Shown one piece after another: positions 12,831 through 23,230 of a stretch of DNA of 64,000 nt. Below the pieces are notes generated by a model. That model searched no databases. It was not told the origin of the DNA and worked only from the letters and a program-made list of their open reading frames with translations. The stretch lies in NCBI GenBank assembly GCA_024803745.1, contig JANJXV010000025.1:15022341-15086340 (forward strand). Reading direction: 5' to 3'. A program made the position numbers and the translations under genes. This stretch comes from Megascapheus bottae (lineage: Eukaryota > Chordata > Mammalia > Rodentia > Geomyidae). Numbering within the stretch: the first letter of the stretch is position 1; every line of letters begins with the position of its first letter.

Positions 12831-13699
12831 TCATATTCCATAACTAATGTAATTATTTTATAAGAGAATTTAATATAAATTCTAAGCAATAAACACATCC
12901 AAGTAAAGGGGAGATGGCTATGATTTTTAGATGGGGTTCATGCTAAAGTGTACATCCAGGAAGCAGCCGAGCAATGATTATCAGACAACAATCTGGTGAA
13001 TAACATGACTATTTCCTGGCTCAAATTTCACAGGAACATCTTGGGGAGGAGGTAGGATACCACAGATTGGTAGGAAGGATTTCTACAAGAATTCTCAAGA
13101 GGTTGCTTAGCCAGGGGAACAATTCCTATTGCAATTCTCCATTGGAAGAAAGGAGAGGCACCCTAGAGGGGGATGAATAGCTAGACAGAAGTTGGGATCT
13201 TTGGCCATTGGTTAAAAAAGCAATAAAAGGCAGATGTACAAGGAATATGCTGCACCCTCACCGCATGTCTGAAGATTGCCTTCCTGCATCCCCCAGGTGC
13301 TGACTTTACTCCCATCTGTCTCTTCTCCCAGATGGCTCTTCTCAAATGCTCTGTCTATCTTCTACTTGTCTGTCCAGCTGAATGTTCAAGGCCTAGTGAG
13401 GGTAAGGTCCTCTTTCACTGTGGTGCTTTTTTCATGAGTCTCAGGTGTAGCTACTACTCTGTTAACTCTTTTGAGAGCCAAGCCTCTTACATGGCAGGAC
13501 AGAAGCAATTCTGTTCTCTGAGAGTTTGCCATCATGACATCTAGGAGTAGATGCTGCTGACGAAGAAAATGTTTTGTGCACTAATTATCTCCTATGAATG
13601 CTACTTGTCTCTTTCAATTAAATAGCTTTAAAGGAAGCAGCAGCGTAAAGCTATTTCTTTTATCCTCAAAATACCTAGCAAAGTGCTAGGTAATCATAA
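12831..13699. other. unclassified DNA, no gene
   Basis: Nothing recognised. Confidence 0.5.
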
Positions 13700-13895
13700 T
13701 AGATAACTTTTATTTGCCATGGACTTATTATTCTCCTGAGCCTGTTGAAAGGTATTAACTCATACAATTCTCACAACCAACCTGTGAGGTACCTACCAGT
13801 AGGTAACCATTTTACAAATGAGGAAACTGAGGCTCAGAGGGGTTCAGTGAATTGCCCAAAGCCACAAAGCTAGGAAATGGGAGATGCAGAGTTCA
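13700..13895 (-). repeat. MIR SINE
   Basis: Antisense MIR: 'accattttacaaatgaggaa', 'actgaggctcagaggggttc', then 'gaattgcccaaagccacaaa'. The opposite strand reads in the classic order (cctcagtttcctcat, ctgtaaaatgg). Confidence 0.9.
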
Positions 13896-14949
13896 CATGT
13901 AGACTGTCTATACTATTGATATTTTTATTGTAATGGGCTATAACTATGTAATCTCTCTATGGTTTAATACCTGCACATGAATTGATTTTTGTCTTAAAGA
14001 AGAGGATAAATTAACTATAAAATAAAGCATTCTTTGTACAAAAAGGGAGCTCACACTTGGTAGTATTATTAATTTCCTGTTGCTTGGATTTGATCTGAAA
14101 ATTGAAAAAAAAAACACCTCATACTTCTCAGGCTGCCCCTGGGCTTTTATAAAAACGTCAGGAAGCAGAGTCTGATCTGAGCTTCCAACTGGGTTCTCAT
14201 CTGAAGGTGAAATGGAAACTGGGCGAGTATCCAAGTGCTTTACCAAACTAGCTAACGCTATTGGAAGCTCCCTAGAAACCATTGAGGGGCCCACAAAGCC
14301 CACGGAACACAAGGAAAACCTGGGCTGCTCATTAAAAGAGGAAACAGGAAATAAGCTTCAAAGAACCAGAACTCTCTGGATGATGTGTTCATGTTACATA
14401 CATGACTCATCTCTAAATAGGAGAGACAGAGACTGTTCTTGGCTTAGAAGCTTGTTCAAAACATGCTGCATCCAAAGTAGTAATGGGGTGTTTGTTAAAG
14501 CTCTCCTGGTCCTCCCAGAAACGCAAGCCAGCAACAGATTCAGCAGAGAATATAATGAGCAATCCCTGTAGAACACAAGGTTGATTCCTTCTTGCCCACC
14601 ACCTAGTTGAATGTTTATAAATGACTTATTAGGTCCATTTGGGACAGGCAGCTTTTGTGTCACAAGATGGACAGATGGTTCAGAGCCTCTGGAAGCTACA
14701 GCTGTCTGGTCTAAGTGGTGGTTTTCACTCAGAGTACTAAGTGTTTCAAATGAGTTATGTCACCAAGATGCTTGGACCAGCTTGCCGAACCTCAGGGAAT
14801 CTGTGTGTCTTGATTCCCCACAATCATATTTTTATACTTGTAGAATCTGTATCTTTCACTATACAAACAAAATATGATTACACATTTAGAAATACAGCTG
14901 TCAATCTTGGCATGTATATATCCCCCAAAGTTAAAATTCCTTTCGTTAT
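13896..14949. other. unclassified DNA, no gene
   Basis: Several 90-120 codon open frames overlap on both strands (13944-14663) in mutually exclusive frames. They show no domain or signal, and the region is most simply non-coding. Confidence 0.5.
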
Positions 14950-14991
14950 GTGCCAGTGCTGGGATTTGAACTTAGGACCTGGGCCATTTCC

Positions 14992-15042
<51 letters not shown>

Positions 15043-15184
15043 GCTCAAGGCTATTGCTTCACCACTTGGGCCATGGTGTCACTTCTAGCTTTTGGGGGTA
15101 AGCATTTCATGAACATTCTTTCCCAGGCTGGCTTTAAACCTTGATCCTCAGATCTCAGTCTCCTGGGTGTCAGCAACACCCAGC
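14950..15184 (-). repeat. SINE family B with internal T44 expansion
   Basis: Antisense family B: 'gtgccagtgctgggatttga' at the Geo end and 'ctcagatctcagtctcctgg' in the B1-like half. A 44-nt T run (14998-15041) replaces the usual short T stretch before 'ggctcaagg'. Confidence 0.9.
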
Positions 15185-15470
15185 TAGTGATGAAGTCTGG
15201 AATGAGGTAGTTAATGCTTTATTTCTTACTGGTTTTGTTGCTGTTTCCTATATTCCTATATAATCAGTCTCCTAGTCAGCATAACCGTGAAATGTAAAAT
15301 GAAATAGTTCCTCATCAGCAAGAGAAGCAGCATAGATTGCTAATATTTTTCTGATGGAGTGGAGGGAAAATGGCATCTGGGAAGAGCTGGTGCACCAGTC
15401 TATTACAAAGAGAATCAAGAAGACAAGTCTAAGAGGAGGATGAGTTGAAAGGATATAGAGTAGGGTTTTA

Positions 15471-15701
15471 AGCTTCTGTCTTTACTTTTTTTTTTTTTTT
15501 GCCAGTCCTGGGCTTGGGCTCAGGGCTTGAGCACTGTCCTTGGACTTTCTCAAGGCTAGCACTCTACCACTTGAGCTTCAGCACCACTTCCGGCTTTTTG
15601 CTATGTATGTGGGGTACTGAGGAATCGAACCCAGGTCTTTGTGCATGCTAGGCAAGCACTCCCCCACTAGGCCAAACTCCCGGCCCCAGCTTCTGTCTTT
15701 A
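15471..15701 (-). repeat. SINE family A with perfect 14-bp TSD
   Basis: A complete antisense dimer at 15485-15687: T-run, 'gccagtcctgggcttgggct', 'gaggaatcgaacccaggtct', 'aggccaaactcccggcccc'. The flanking duplication agcttctgtcttta (15471-15484 and 15688-15701) is exact, marking it as one of the younger copies. Confidence 0.97.
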
Positions 15702-16159
15702 AAGGGGCTTATGTCACCAGTTCTGAGAGAGAAGTTGGTAGAGGGCAATAACACTTGAGCTCTGAGCAGCAATGAAACAAGTCTGCACAGGATGAGGAAG
15801 TTCAGGATACAGGGTATGGATACAGGCTTCATTATTACTGGGTTTTGGCTATGTAACTCTGAATAGCCTGACTGGTTTAGGAGATAGTAGTTGAGTCAGG
15901 TAATAACAAACCTAAGTTAAAACAAATTTGAAGTAGCTTTATTCCCACATAATAGAAGAGTAACCCAGAGCCTGAAAGGTCAATGAGTTGAGGGGACACT
16001 GTTCCTGAACTTCTGGTTCAAAATATTCTGCTAGTCTGCCTTGTTGGTTTGTATACATACTTGTATGGCATTTATAGAACTCACTTTGATAAAGTGACGT
16101 ACTTATCCTAAGAGACACCGACTATTACCTATCTAGAGCTTATATGAAGAGTTTATAAT
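15702..16159. other. unclassified DNA, no gene
   Basis: Nothing recognised. Confidence 0.5.
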
Positions 16160-16397
16160 CTCTATGCACCCATGGTTCATGCTTGTAATCCTAGCTACTC
16201 AAGAGGCTAAGATCTGAGGATCACAGTTTGAAGCTAGCTCAGGCAGACAAATATGAGAGACAAGAGACTCTTACTCACAACTAATCAGCAAAAATGAAGT
16301 GGAGGTATGGTTCAAACAATAGAGTAACTGAGCAAACAACAACAACAACAACAACAAAACATTAAGAGTACAAGGCCCTGATTTTAAGTACTGGTAC
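16160..16397 (+). repeat. SINE family B with internal (AAC)n
   Basis: The left half 'cttgtaatcctagctactca' is well kept. In the Geo half the segment after 'aacaatagagtaactgagc' is replaced by an (AAC)n run at about 16334-16359, then 'aaggccctgattttaagtac'. Confidence 0.85.
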
Positions 16398-17284
16398 AAA
16401 GGAAAAAATAAAGGTTAAAATCAAGTCCCAGCATCTTCTGCCTCTACCCCAAATCCACATGTTCTTTGGGGTCTGGCACATGACTTTTTATCGTCAGATG
16501 TTCTGTTAGAAATTATTTGTATATGACAGAGACCAAGTTTAGCATGCAGCATAAAAACAAATATATTCTCCCTGTGTGAACTACCAATGGGAGAAGCAAA
16601 ATCATACTGCAAGAAGCCATAGCACTCAGCTGGAAAGCTGATATACAGGCATGCTTCCAGTAATGAGGCCCAAGGCAACTGTCCACAGCGTTTCACATGG
16701 CTGGCCAGTTCTGTCTCAATAACTGGTAGCTGCACAAGGATTAACTTGAGAGGACTGCCTGCTATCCCTTGGTTCATCCATTTAGGTAACACTCAGGTCT
16801 CTGAGATCTGGGTCCCTCATAGTTTCAAGTACCAGCTGAGACTGCTGGCTGTCCACTAAGTCTCACAGCAGCTTTCAAACATAGCACCATGAAAAGGCCA
16901 TTCTCTTCCATCCCATTCAGAAAGGCCAAGAGCTCTTTTATTCTTTAAATCTCCCAACTTTAGCCCTGACTCTCTAACAAGTTCTTCACTGGCCTCATGC
17001 TTCCAGCTGGCACTCTCTACTACTTACATTGTTTTGACAATACTGATTTGAAATAAGAATTGTTAATCAGTTTTTTCAAACCACCTTGAAACACTGCTGA
17101 TACTATTCCAGGGTGAGATAGGAAGGAAACCACAAGGTCATTTTGTACACCAAATTCTACCTGGATAATTTATGATTTTGGTTTTTATCACCTCCACCTT
17201 TACAGAATGTAAAAATAATATAAGAAGCCAAAATTGGATTTAAAAAACTATAATATTCTAGAATTCAATTCCCCCTCTCTTTTT

Positions 17285-17500
17285 GTGCAGATACTAAGGC
17301 TTGAACTCAGGATCAAGATACTCTGTCTTAGCTTATTCACTTAAGGCTGATGCCCTACTACTTGATATCTCTATTTTCAACTTTCAACTGGTTAGTTGAT
17401 GAGTCTTATTGGCTTATTTCCCAGACTATTTTTGAACCATGATCCTCACACCTCAGCTTCCTGAGTAGTTAGGATTATAGAACCCAGAACACAGCTCAGA
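17285..17500 (-). repeat. SINE family B
   Basis: Diverged antisense copy: 'ggcttgaactcaggatcaag' (Geo end), 'aactggttagttgatgagtc' (linker), 'cctcagcttcctgagtagtt' (B1-like half). Confidence 0.82.
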
Positions 17501-17575
17501 ACAATTCTCTCTGCAACATTAAAATTATGATTTTTGTCTCTCTTAATCTATATAACTTACATTTTAAGCAGTAAT

Positions 17576-18154
17576 ATGCTTAGTGCAAAAATGACTGAAT
17601 TATTTTTATTTATAATCTATCTTAAAATTTTTCTTTACACACCATTTTTCTTTTTTTTTACTTTTTTAAAAAGGTAAAATTTTAATTAAACAAATATACA
17701 TATAATCAAAAACAAATTACACATATCACAATTTTTTTGCCAGTCCTGGGCTTAAGCTCAAGGCCTGAGCTACTGTCCTTGGATTTTTTTCATATATTTT
17801 TAATTGTAATTAATAGAAGGATTACATGATATTTGCCAGATAGATGGTGCATTAATTCCCATACATTGATACCCTTTCACATGTCTTGGTCCCCATTTCC
17901 CTCCCCCCAACCCCCACCCCTCATCTTGTTTTCCCCCATTCCCTATCCAATTTCAAATAACCAAATACAAATATATCCAATATATCAGGTAACAAAGTGA
18001 GATACTGTAACACACCATTTTTCTTTATATTTATGGCTGCTATTCCATAAAGTTGATATCACAATCACATAATTTCTATACGAGTCCATTTATTTTTATG
18101 CACATCATTCTATTAACCATCTTAGTGCTAGCTGCCCATAATTCAGGCCGGTGC
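17576..18154 (+). repeat. left arm of inverted repeat (interrupted)
   Basis: Excluding the insertion (17654-18026 with one TSD copy), this arm aligns in reverse complement to 20013-20222 at roughly 90% by eye. Both share, in reverse, 'gaattatgggcagctagcac' and 'taagatagattataaat'. It may be a duplicated unit or a copy of an unnamed dispersed repeat. Confidence 0.88.
17637..18026 (-). mobile_element. 5'-truncated L1 with candidate 3' transduction
   Basis: The body at 17654-18009 is flanked by a perfect 17-bp duplication acacaccatttttcttt (17637-17653 and 18010-18026). Read on the minus strand it is an L1 3'-UTR end (18009 to about 17786, including a G-rich tract), then the last ~50 nt of a family A SINE (17730-17785), then unique sequence and an A-rich tail (17654-17675). 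The other inverted arm lacks it, giving an empty site. Confidence 0.85.
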
Positions 18155-18629
18155 TATAACATCTTATCTTCATGTTGGCTTTTCCAAATGGAAAAATAAG
18201 AAGGAACACAAGTGACAAAGAAAACAAGTTACATAAAAGACAAAAACAAAAGGCCAAGAATTACAGACCAAAGCCTACCACTAAGAATGCTAGGTTGTAG
18301 GTCTGTGGAGCAAGAGGTTAAGAATAAGCAGAAGCAGGAAAAAGTGAAGACTCTGGTCAGGATATTAATGGATAGACCCTGAGGGGTCAAATAGACTGGG
18401 GTCTGGAATGTTCAGATGGTTTAGACAAGGCAATGCTGGAGAGAAAAGATGAGGCACCTTTTCCTACAGAGTGTTTGGTATATGCTTTTCCATTTGTTCT
18501 TGCTGTGAGGTCCCTGAGGATGAGGGAAATTACCGGTAGTACTTGCGGTCCACATAACTTTGTGTATAACTACCTTGATTAAAGCTTGGTTAATAAAACT
18601 GGAATTTTATTTATGTCATAATTTGTTTA
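18155..18629. other. unclassified DNA between inverted arms
   Basis: Part of the 1.86-kb spacer of the inverted repeat. Nothing recognised. Confidence 0.5.
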
Positions 18630-18720
18630 GTGCTGGTCCTAGAGTTTGAACTCAGGGCCTGGGCCCTGTCCCTGGGGTTTCTCACTCCCAGCTAGTGCTC
18701 TATCACTTTGCCACAGCACC

Positions 18721-18771
<51 letters not shown>

Positions 18772-18871
18772 CTGGAAATAGGAGTCACTTGCCAGGGCTA
18801 GATTTGAAACTCAACCCTCAGATCTCAACCTCCTGCATAGAAGGGTTTATAGGAGGGCCATCGGTGTCTGG
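18630..18871 (-). repeat. SINE family B with internal (TG)n
   Basis: Antisense copy beginning 'gtgctggtcctagagtttga' and ending 'catcggtgtctgg'. A (TG)22 run at 18723-18767 occupies the linker that normally reads cttctggctttttggtgg. Confidence 0.87.
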
Positions 18872-20012
18872 TGAAAACTGAAATTATAAGGATGTGGAAT
18901 CTCAAGTTCACATCCTGTCATTCTAGCACCCATCTCTCAAAGCATCTCATGCATTCAAGGTCCCTGGAGAATGGGGAATACAATGCTCAGGTTGAGTCAG
19001 GTAGGGTATGTGACTCAAAGGCCACCCAATGTTGTAAAAAAAAAAATGATGTCCTACTATGAGTTCCATTTGAGAATTTTGGGTACTTAGAGATGGAAAG
19101 ATGATTGTAATTAGTGCTGTCTGAGAATATAATATCCATGATACAGGGGGACCTGAGAAACAGAATGCAGCATTGTGAGAGGAAGTTAGGAAGGAAGAGC
19201 CACCAAATAAAAATGGAGCAGATATTCTTAAGAGGAATCTACAGAGAAGTTTTCTGAAGATATCCTAGTCATCTTTGCTTTTCATCTATGTCTACAACTT
19301 TCCCTGGGCTGGCATTCCTAAATATTGTTCATTTTATCTTTCTTTTCCCTCCAAGGTACTCCTGAATGAAGCTCCCTCCTTCCAACTAAAATTAACGTGG
19401 AAGCAAGCATGCTTATGGTAAAATCTCAATAAAAAACCAAATTCCTCGGAGATTCTCCCAGGAGAGATTGCCTGGAAGTCTTCTTTCTAGCATATAGGAA
19501 GTTTGGCTCAAACAACTGAAAGGGCTCATCGTTCACCTTTATAGGCAGACAATTAAACCAATTAAGGAACAAAGCTCTGTGTGCCTCTCGCCTTCAAGGT
19601 CAGGGCTTGACTCACTAGAACCTTGGCAAATTCAGTCTGGAGAGAATAAGAAATCATCCCTCTCCATGACAGACTTCTGAGCATATGGTTAGTAAATCAA
19701 GGTCCTGATGTGAAATATTGATGCTCTCAGCCAAGGAAGATGAGGGTAAAATACTACCAAGTTACACTTATGGTGTAGAGTCTAAGAAGCCACTGGTCAG
19801 TGTCCTTTAAGAAAAACACCACTAGGGGCAAGATCTTCATTGTGAGGAAATAACCATAAAGCCAATCTAGGGCCCCCAGGGCAGGGAGACAGAAGGAGAT
19901 TGCCATCAGAGAGCATTTGTGCTTATACAAAGTATCTAAACAAGAAGTTCTTTATTTGTAGCACTGTGTTAGGATGCTGGATGGCCATCCAAGAAGATGC
20001 CCTACCCTTATG
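18872..20012. other. unclassified DNA, no gene
   Basis: Rest of the spacer. No repeat or coding signal is recognised. 19370-19660 is slightly GC-richer and free of repeats. Confidence 0.5.
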
Positions 20013-20222
20013 GCACGGGCCTGAATTATGGGCAGCTAGCACTAGGATGGTTAATAGAATGATGCTCATAAAAATAAATGGACTTGCATAAAAATTATGT
20101 GATTGTGTTATCAACTTTATGGAATAGCAGGTAGCCATAAATATAAAGAAAAATGGTGTGTGAAGAAATATTTTAAGATAGATTATAAATGAAATAATTC
20201 AGAATCATTTTCACACTAAATA
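20013..20222 (-). repeat. right arm of inverted repeat (intact)
   Basis: Uninterrupted counterpart of 17576-18154 in opposite orientation. Where the left arm carries the L1 insertion, this arm reads 'aaagaaaaatggtgtgtga' without a break. Confidence 0.88.
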
Positions 20223-20311
20223 TGATTGGTATGATTGAGTTGGTATTATCTAGCTCTCAATGATAATTATAGGTTCTCAATGTTTACAATAGTCATATCA
20301 AAGTTTATGGC

Positions 20312-20510
20312 AGGGCCGTGAATGGGACCTAGTGTTTAGAGTGCTTGCCTAGTATGCATGAAGCCCTGGGTTTGAAGCCTCAGTACTACATACACAGAAA
20401 AAGCCAGAAGTGGTGCTGTGGCTCAAGTGGTAGAGAGCTAGCCTTGAGAAAGCTCAAGGACAGAGCCCATCCCCTAAGTTCAATCTCCAGGATTGGTTAA
20501 AAAAAAAAAC
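20312..20510 (+). repeat. SINE family A with poly-A tail
   Basis: 'gggacctagtgtttagagtg', 'cttgcctagtatgcatgaag', linker 'cagaaaaagccagaagtgg', Geo half 'gtggctcaagtggtagagag', 'ccaggattgg' and A10. Confidence 0.93.
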
Positions 20511-21654
20511 TCAATGCAGAAAGAGAGTAGATTTGAGTCTGCAGACCAAAGTATTTGAATGTTAGCTCTGGGCTGTGGACCGTTCAATCTAATATTTATC
20601 AAGCAGGACTCCAGTTCTACTCTTCAAGGCAGGGCATTCAGTCCTAAGTGGTTTACCCTTGGGAGAGAATCAAATAAAATAATCCTGGCTGAGATTTTTT
20701 TCTTTATTGGAAAGACCAAGAGCATGGTCTGAGGAGCCTTACACACTCACAGAGACCTAGTGCCTCAGGGGCACTGGTACCAGGTCTCGATTGTCCATCT
20801 TCTATGTAATGCTATCTAGAGATACCCAGTGTCCATTAAGTGAACACTGCAGCCAGTATCCATCAGGCATTGCTTGGAAATGGTCATATTAAGTTTTTTT
20901 TCATTTCCTTGTGAGCCATACCTGATTACACAATATTCTATTCCATCCTCCTAATGATCTAGCTAACGTTAAAAATGCCTCCGAAGACTGGATAGGAATA
21001 AGGGTATCAACTTAAAAAGAACACAGCAAGGACACGTTTACTTCTGCAGAAGTGTGTGCTACTAACAAGAAAACAAATATGCAAGGGTTTGGAAGGATGA
21101 CCACCCAGGTTTTATCCCTCATGTGTTACTGCCTTTCGTTCTGACTGGTGAGAACTTAGGTTCACAATCTTGGGTGACCAGCTTGGCTTGAATGGGGTTA
21201 AAAGTTTATCCGAGCAATCAACCAAAAATAACAAGATACCTGGCCAAAGCAAGAACTTGTCATTAAAAGACTTCTTACTCAGTGGGTCTTCTATCACTTG
21301 AGCCACATCTCCAGCCCCTAGAAAAACAATTCTTATAACCAGACGTGGCTTAACTAAAACGCTTCTTGTAAGATGATGGCTACCTTTAAAACAGCAGTGC
21401 TTATGTCAAGCAGCTACTTTGACAGTGAAGATTCTAATGCCTACTCCAGGCATCTATAATGATTTGTATGGAACGGATGATGAATCCGAGAGTCTGAGAG
21501 GTGAATAGAGCCAGCATCTGAACCATCATCAGTGTTGGGTGCATGCTCCTCCCCTTGGCTCATCAAGCCTCTGCCTAGCACACCGGAGTTATGGCACTTC
21601 TCCAGTAATGAATGCAGGCTTCTGGGACTGCCTTTCTCACAGTTTGTCCCAATT
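20511..21654. other. unclassified DNA, no gene
   Basis: A short antisense SINE-like remnant ('cacttgagccacatctccag', 21296-21318) is the only recognisable piece. Confidence 0.45.
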
Positions 21655-21800
21655 CAGTGTTTCTCAAACAGCACAGTGCATACAAATCACCTGGGGATCT
21701 TGTTATGCTGCAGATGCTGATTCAGGAAGTCTGGAGTCTGTGTCTGAGGCACAAGTAACCCAGGTGCTGTGGATACTGCTGACTCGTTGACCGTGTAGAG
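21655..21800. mobile_element. MER5-like hAT relic
   Basis: 'cagtgtttctcaaacagcac', 'catacaaatcacctggggat', 'gatgctgattcaggaagtct' follow MER5-type order. Diverged and non-coding. Confidence 0.7.
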
Positions 21801-22657
21801 TAGCAAACAGCTAGCAGACACCAACACTTACTCATTGTTCACTGAAATATGAACAAAACTTTCTCCAAACCTCAGTATCATCTTAGTACTAAGTAGTTAG
21901 TGGCTAGATCTGTGACACAGCCCTACATAGCTTTTAATGAAATTAAAAATAACAACAACAAAACCCCAGATGAATGTCCCTAATACTCTCCAGCTGTTCC
22001 CTAGTATGTGCCATTAGGGTAACTGTGTGGGAGAATGGAGAGTTTAAGCTAAAACACTTATGTAGGCAGGGCCTATTTAAAGCTGCAGGCAACACATTGA
22101 TTAGTGAAGTAAACTGAAAGAAGAAATCGGAGATAACAGCAATAGTGTCTCTATAAATACTATTAGTTTGATCCCTTTTATATTTTAACTTGTGTGTTTT
22201 GTGAATAGTTCTTACAGCAGTTCAGTAACATGGACATTATTGTGAAGTCTGAATTATGTGCACTCTATTTTCATTCAAAAAATAATCAAAAGAAGCATCT
22301 AAAAATAATCTAACATGGGATAAGAGGGTTCCAGTTTAATTGTGGCACACAAAGAAATACTTGGGTACAAAGCAGAGCCAGGAATGTGGCTCTCAATGAA
22401 TATGACAGAGGGAGGGGAATAGACTAGGTTATAGAACAGAAAAAAAGAATCACACAGAATATAAAACAGAATCAAAAAGAGAGAGAGGCAAGATAAAGAG
22501 GGCTATTTATTTCATTATCACCATGAAATTAAACACTTTTTTAAAGAAAGTAAACATTTTCTAAATATGGAAAATGCTAGGCAAATTTTAGTTTTATTAG
22601 TCAAAAGGAAAGAAGAAAATAAGTAGACCAGTTCAAAATTTCTTTTCTTTAAGATAT
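21801..22657. other. unclassified AT-rich DNA
   Basis: Nothing recognised. Confidence 0.5.
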
Positions 22658-23230
22658 AAAGAAGTGAACCTTTTTTTTTTCTGTGCATGTGGTACTAAGG
22701 AATCGAACCTGGGTCTTCATGCATGCTAGGCAAGCACTCTACCATTAGGCCAAAAATCATATTAAGTGAAGTAAGCCAGACTCATTCGTCATAATCAGTA
22801 GAAACCTTGGGCTCTACTAGCAGAGATCTGCAATAGAGCAAAATCTTGATACATAAGGCCAGATAGTATGAAGCTAATTGAACGGACCTCCCGGATATCA
22901 AAACAAAAGCCATATAAAGAATGATTGTTGTCCTTAATGTACTATGTTGTCTCTCATCTCCTTTGCTGTCCCTTGGTTATCTCATATTGTTATAGTATCT
23001 CACTTTGTTATCTGATATATTGAATTTATTTGTATTTGGTTATTTGAAATTTGATAGGGAAGGGGGGAAAACCAAGACGGGTGGGGGGTGTGGGGCAGGG
23101 AGGGAAATGGGTACCAAGACATGTGAAAGGGTATCAATGTACGTGAATTAATGCACCTTCTATCTGGCAAATATCATGTAACCCTTTTACTAATTACAAT
23201 AAAAATGCAAAAAAAAGAAGTGAACCTTTT
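22658..23230 (+). mobile_element. chimeric L1 3' end plus antisense SINE, one TSD
   Basis: A single 17-bp duplication aaagaagtgaacctttt (22658-22674 and 23214-23230) encloses two pieces. First comes an antisense ID-like left monomer of family A, from its T-rich linker to near its 5' end (22675-22752). Then comes a sense L1 end from the ORF2 terminus ('attaagtgaagtaagccaga') through the 3'-UTR to an A-rich tail ending at about 23213. The 3'-UTR closely resembles that at 17786-18009. Confidence 0.88.

Noticed and set aside
13944..14663. Cluster of four 89-122 codon frames on both strands
   Set aside because: They overlap in incompatible frames and none has a domain or codon pattern I could defend.
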